A stretch of DNA of 64,000 nucleotides from Legionella spiritensis (GTDB taxonomy: Bacteria; Pseudomonadota; Gammaproteobacteria; Legionellales; Legionellaceae): contig NZ_LT906457.1 in NCBI RefSeq assembly GCF_900186965.1, forward strand, positions 2,630,501-2,694,500. Reading direction: 5' to 3'. The notes beneath the pieces are model-generated. The model worked only from the letters and a program-made list of their open reading frames with translations, did not search any database and had not been told where the DNA came from. A program made the position numbers and the translations under genes. Shown piece after piece: positions 60,143-64,000 of the stretch. Every line of letters begins with the position of its first letter. Position 1 is the stretch's first letter.

Positions 60143-63100
60143 TCATGGAAGTGGCATCCTGTTCCTGTCAGAAGAACGGTCTGGTTGTTCGCTCAATCCT
60201 GAAGACTGAAAAAAACCATAATTTCCTGAGCTGTTCGTAAGAGGCTGCTCTTGGTCAGGTATTTCGTCTAACAGGCGATAAAGACTGGCGGATGCGTAGA
60301 GAGCCACGAACGCATTGTCAGGCACAGCGCCACAAGCGGTCAGGGTTGATGAAATGACGAAATCCCATCCTTTCGCCCGTGCCCCAAATCGCTCCAGAAA
60401 AGCTTCGGTTATAGCCTCTTGTTCTTCCTCACCCAGAGCCAGACTCTGAATCAGGGGATTGTCGAGAGGATTACCGATACCTTCATCATACGCCTTGTCA
60501 AAGACTTGTTGCATCGTCCTTAAATCATCCGAGGAATAATCCTGAAGCCTTGCCTGATAATAATCCCTGGCCCACTCCCGGACAAACTGAGCCACCGTCA
60601 CCTGGTTTAACGGGCTGTATAAGGGATGGCTGATTAACGCTTGAAACAACCGTCGCTTCACGCCACTAAAACAAGACGGCTTGTCTTTCTCGTTATCGTC
60701 GTATTGTTCGCGTATGATGCGGCCGTCTTTTTCCACCTCCCGGCTTTTATCCCAATTATGTGCCCGGTTAAGCAAATGAAGCTGGCGGATAAACAAATCA
60801 ATACGCTCAGAAACCCCCATGCCCTCTTCCATAGGTGGGCGGCTTTCGTCGCTGGCAGCCAGCCATAAATAGGCAATAAGCGGCAGATATTCCTCAAAGG
60901 TGGACCATCGGGTATTGCTGGCCCGGTCAATGTAGACATACGAGGCATTATCCGCCATCCAGCGATTGGGTTTGGACAAATAACGGTAGGCACTGTGGTA
61001 ATGGTTTTGTAAATAAACGTTATAAATTTGCTGCTCAAGCGCCTCATCCATGTATGCATGGGTCTCTATAAACACCCTCATGTCCTCCCAGTCAAACGGC
61101 AACGCATACAATTCACCATCGATATCGATGCTGCTTAACTCCGGGCGCTGCTCGTACAAGTCTCTTAGTTGCTGCTTCAGACTCTCCATGACCGCCGCGG
61201 CACCGCCTTCCTCAAGCAATTGCCCTTGATAAGCCTCCTCAATCGCCGAAACGCTTTGCTGCTCCTGAGGCGTTAAACCATGCATCGATGATTCACGGTC
61301 CTGGGCCAACTCTCTTAAATCAAACACCGCTTCATGGTCATAAAAATTATGTCGCTCGGCCGCTTCTCGGATGGCGGGGATAGCTAAGAGACGCTGAATC
61401 ATGTCTTCATGACCCACACTGAAGGCCAGGCGTAACAATTCATTGTGTCGCTGTCCTATCACAAGGCTAACAACTTGCTGTTCATCACGAAATCGCCGAC
61501 TCCTCACATTCGCAACAACCAGCTCTTTAATGCCAGGAATGTTTAACAACCGCTCCACCGTCGCCAACGTATCAATACCCAGTCCACCCTCAATACTTCG
61601 TCGTATCACCTGACGCAAGACATAATAACCATGCAAGGCGCGCAAAACGTCTGGCTCGCCCTCGTCGTTACGAAAATCATAAACGCCGTCCGGATAAGCA
61701 TCAGAAAAAGCATGCCAATCCTCGTCTAATTGCTGCAGGTAGTCTTGCGTGTAAGTCGTCACATAATCGGTATAATGATTTTCCTGCCAGTGCGATTCGG
61801 CATGGGCGTAGACGGATGAAAATTGCAGTAAATAGCGAACAACCGAGGTATGACCTTTTATTGCCGCCTGGCGGAACGCCTCGTAATTCCATGCAGCTAC
61901 CATCTCAACAATCTGGTCGGGAGCCAGTTCCACCAGACAATGCAGGACATCCAGGTGGCCGTTTTCTGCCGCCAGGCGAAACGCGTAATAATCATCCGCC
62001 GCCACCATCATCGCAGCTTGGTCGGGGGCTAGTTCCACCAGCCAAGTAACCATCTCCAGATAACCGTTTTGTGCCGCCACGCTAAACGCATAATAATTAT
62101 CTTCAGCCACCATCGCCGCAACTTGGTCGGGGGCTAGTTCCACCAGCAGGTTTAGAACATTCAGATGACCATTTTCAGCAGCTCTTTTGAATGCCTGGCA
62201 AGATTTTTCTGCCACCATCGCAGCAACCTGGTCAGGCGCCAGTTCCACCAACCGGTTTAGAACGTCAAGGTCACCGTTTTCTGCCGCCCACAAGAACACG
62301 GAATTCAATATAAAAACAGCCTCGCCGGGGGACACCCAACTAATCATCGATTTTGCCAGTTCCAGATGGCCATTTTTTACCGCCATGCGGAGTGCATAGA
62401 TATACGTTCTACTGTCATATTTCCAATTATGAAACTCATTGATGCGAGTAAAGTTCCGAAGCCGTATGGCTGCTTTCGCATGTCCGTATTTTGCAGCCAG
62501 ACTGAACGCAGGCCGAAGGTTTCTCTTTGTAGCGCCCCAACTATTCGGATTCAGAATCAATTTAACAATGTTGTGATGACCGTTTTTAAACGCCAGTTCG
62601 AGTGCGTAATAACTCTTTTTAGCCAACATATCATCTATTATGCCAGGAAACCGTTTTGCAAGTCGGTTTAGAACGTCCAGATGACCATTTTCTGCAGCTT
62701 GGCAAAATGCAGAATAGCCCCTGTTATTTCTCAACACCCCTTTATAATCATACATCCCTTCCAGGCGCTGAACTTCATTAAAGGACGCATTGTCCATAAA
62801 ATCGCCCAGAAAATAGTTTACAAATTTGAGATTGCCATCCATTATCGCCAGGCGGAAAGCAAGATACTCTTCTTTAGGCAGGGTATGTATGACGTCCGGG
62901 CAATCTTTACTATAATGCTTCATGAGGTCAACACGCCCGATGAGAGCCGCCCCCCAAAAGGCATCATTAGGAATAATCTCTAAAACATCAGTAGCTATTC
63001 GAATCAAGTCCAATAGCGTCCAGTCAGGGTGACTAAGCAAAATACCCACCCAATGCTGTAATTTTTCTTCATTACTTGCCTCAACGAAATTTTCTGTTAA

Positions 63101-63241
63101 AACATCCATTACATTTTCAATAGTCATCAAACGGAGAGTGCTTTCCTGAATTTGACCACTATATACAGCCTCCCATAAAAATCTGTTGATCATCCATGCT
63201 TGCGGATCATTTAAGCGCTCGTTTTCGCTGCGAAACCTCAT
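60143..63241 (-). CDS. large ankyrin-repeat protein (effector candidate)
   Basis: 1,032 residues. About ten or more ankyrin-like repeats fill roughly residues 110-490, with cores such as AFKRAAENGHLNVLNLLVEL and AFRLAAENGHLDVLHCLVEL. Four central repeats (about 62235 back to 61905) are 35 residues each and nearly identical in DNA, spaced 105 bases. The C-terminal half is unassigned, with charged helices and no membrane span. Ankyrin proteins of Legionella are commonly Dot/Icm substrates that bind host proteins. ATG 63241 follows GGAGAGGA; the frame to 63247 begins with TTG. Confidence 0.85.
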   Translation of the reverse strand: MRFRSENERLNDPQAWMINRFLWEAVYSGQIQESTLRLMTIENVMDVLTENFVEASNEEKLQHWVGILLSHPDWTLLDLIRIATDVLEIIPNDAFWGAALIGRVDLMKHYSKDCPDVIHTLPKEEYLAFRLAIMDGNLKFVNYFLGDFMDNASFNEVQRLEGMYDYKGVLRNNRGYSAFCQAAENGHLDVLNRLAKRFPGIIDDMLAKKSYYALELAFKNGHHNIVKLILNPNSWGATKRNLRPAFSLAAKYGHAKAAIRLRNFTRINEFHNWKYDSRTYIYALRMAVKNGHLELAKSMISWVSPGEAVFILNSVFLWAAENGDLDVLNRLVELAPDQVAAMVAEKSCQAFKRAAENGHLNVLNLLVELAPDQVAAMVAEDNYYAFSVAAQNGYLEMVTWLVELAPDQAAMMVAADDYYAFRLAAENGHLDVLHCLVELAPDQIVEMVAAWNYEAFRQAAIKGHTSVVRYLLQFSSVYAHAESHWQENHYTDYVTTYTQDYLQQLDEDWHAFSDAYPDGVYDFRNDEGEPDVLRALHGYYVLRQVIRRSIEGGLGIDTLATVERLLNIPGIKELVVANVRSRRFRDEQQVVSLVIGQRHNELLRLAFSVGHEDMIQRLLAIPAIREAAERHNFYDHEAVFDLRELAQDRESSMHGLTPQEQQSVSAIEEAYQGQLLEEGGAAAVMESLKQQLRDLYEQRPELSSIDIDGELYALPFDWEDMRVFIETHAYMDEALEQQIYNVYLQNHYHSAYRYLSKPNRWMADNASYVYIDRASNTRWSTFEEYLPLIAYLWLAASDESRPPMEEGMGVSERIDLFIRQLHLLNRAHNWDKSREVEKDGRIIREQYDDNEKDKPSCFSGVKRRLFQALISHPLYSPLNQVTVAQFVREWARDYYQARLQDYSSDDLRTMQQVFDKAYDEGIGNPLDNPLIQSLALGEEEQEAITEAFLERFGARAKGWDFVISSTLTACGAVPDNAFVALYASASLYRLLDEIPDQEQPLTNSSGNYGFFQSSGLSEQPDRSSDRNRMPLP

Positions 63242-63355
63242 TCTCAATCCTCTCCATAAATATCAATAAAATGAAGCCATCATATTTATGAAAAATTAAG
63301 GCAATATGAACATTATGACGCCATTTACCCACAGTAATTAAAGGTGGGTAGACCA

Positions 63356-63560
63356 ATGAATGAAGAGAAACATATCACTATGTTGCGTATTTTAACCGGT
63401 CTCGGTACAGAATATTGCGGGAAGATCGAACAACATGATTACCAGCTTTATTTGGCGATAAACAGTATTGAGCACACTAAAACCAAGGCGCAATCGCCGC
63501 AAACCAATGGTATTTGTGATACGCTTCCATAAAACTACTACACTTGAACACAATAACAAG
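63356..63560 (+). pseudogene. decayed transposase fragment (IS3/IS481 integrase core)
   Basis: MLRILTGLGTEYCGKIEQHD, then YQLYLAINSIEHTKTKAQSP and QTNGIC are the second and third catalytic parts of an integrase-type transposase (normally TDRGTEYCG ... SPQTNGICERFH). A stop follows after NGICDTLP, while the expected RFHKT continues in another frame (from 63468). N-terminal and C-terminal parts are missing. Confidence 0.75.
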
Positions 63561-63800
63561 CAAATAGCCTGGAATTTTTTTGATAAATCTCAAAATTCTC
63601 ATCTTTTAGATATATATAAAGTTCATTCTGAAATACTAGACGAGTTTACTCGTATTTTGCAGACATTTATGACTAAATATGATCTGATTCGTCTTTTAAT
63701 GCATCGGCCTTTGATTTATGAACAGTTTTGTCTTTATGATGAGGTGGAGAATAAAGAGTATAAAGTTTTAATTCTTCGGCAGCTGTCAGATCAAGTTTGA
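63561..63800 (+). other. unassigned open frame between two gene remnants
   Basis: An open frame continues from the transposase remnant to a TGA at 63800 (about 80 codons; FTRILQTFMTKYDLIRLLMH). It has no start of its own and no family I recognise. It may be the remnant of another protein. Confidence 0.3.
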
Positions 63801-63802
63801 AC

Positions 63803-64000
63803 TACTACAATTTACATTTAGAGAGATTGTGGTCACAAAACATCGCGATTACTACTCGACTTGTTGATACAGTGACTACACCCATATTGCTCAAAACAGT
63901 ATATGCAAAAAAGATAAATCCTACCTTATTAATTAGTCACCATTTTAAATTTGAAGATATTATGGATGCTTATGAAACGTTCGGCAATGCAGCTAATACC
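63803..64000 (+). pseudogene. 3' part of a zinc-type alcohol dehydrogenase, cut by window edge
   Basis: The frame reads HLERLWSQNIAITTRLVDT, then PILLKTVYAKKINPTLLISH and FKFEDIMDAYETFGNAA, the C-terminal part of a zinc-containing medium-chain alcohol dehydrogenase. About 280 upstream residues (catalytic and NAD domains) are absent, replaced by unrelated sequence. It runs past the window end. Confidence 0.65.

Noticed and set aside
61905-62260. Regular 105-base repeats, possible CRISPR-like array
   Set aside because: They are in frame within the ankyrin gene and encode 35-residue units; no spacers.
63468-63800. 110-codon plus-strand gene
   Set aside because: Its start lies inside the transposase remnant in a shifted frame, so it is not an independent gene start.

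Overview
The window comes from a member of the Legionellaceae; the species cannot be named from this sequence. The best markers are a porin of the Legionella major outer membrane protein family (23807-24820), PmrA-box promoters of the kind that drive Dot/Icm effector genes, two phosphatase genes resembling WipA/WipB effectors, an ankyrin protein and other eukaryotic-like proteins. No rRNA, tRNA, CRISPR array or replication origin was seen.

Layout. 0-9.6 kb: end of an alpha/beta-hydrolase, a flavin monooxygenase, two transporters, a secreted WipA/B-like phosphatase, a GNAT acetyltransferase, envelope/stress proteins (DUF1328, BON) and an L,D-transpeptidase-like protein. 9.7-15.8 kb: a four-gene operon (glutamine-synthetase-like ligase, aldehyde dehydrogenase, iron-type alcohol dehydrogenase, glutamine amidotransferase) that reads as a gamma-glutamyl route for amine or amino-alcohol breakdown, facing a glutamate decarboxylase. 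16-20.6 kb: CsbD, a PmrA-box-driven coiled-coil protein and a second WipA/B-like phosphatase. 20.8-24.8 kb: RhlE helicase, fatty-acid desaturase, porin. 25-32.7 kb: two more PmrA-box genes flanking a complete tripartite efflux operon. 33-47.5 kb: small metabolic enzymes and regulators, mixed with a YopJ-like effector candidate and its small partner gene, a short-chain dehydrogenase ending in a host-type CAAX box, a DUF559 nuclease gene boxed by long inverted repeats, and a peptide deformylase with a signal peptide. 47.7-64 kb: visibly more AT-rich accessory DNA with an ABC-F protein, a flavin hydroxylase, two secreted hydrolase-fold proteins (one lacking its nucleophile), an IS630-family and an IS3-family element, several decayed gene ends, an F-box-like protein with ALRE repeats and a large ankyrin protein.

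How it fits together. Much of the window looks like host-interaction cargo spread among ordinary metabolic genes. Predicted secreted or effector-type proteins are at 3245, 16498, 19006, 25078, 30936, 36996, 40562, 58224 and 60143. Three of them share a 9-2-9 PmrA box placed 8 bases before a -10 element. Short interspersed palindromes recur at or near gene 3' ends (4867, 6809, 9623, 30807, 32872), and two MITE-like elements are present. All functional calls come from motif reading by eye; no database search was run.
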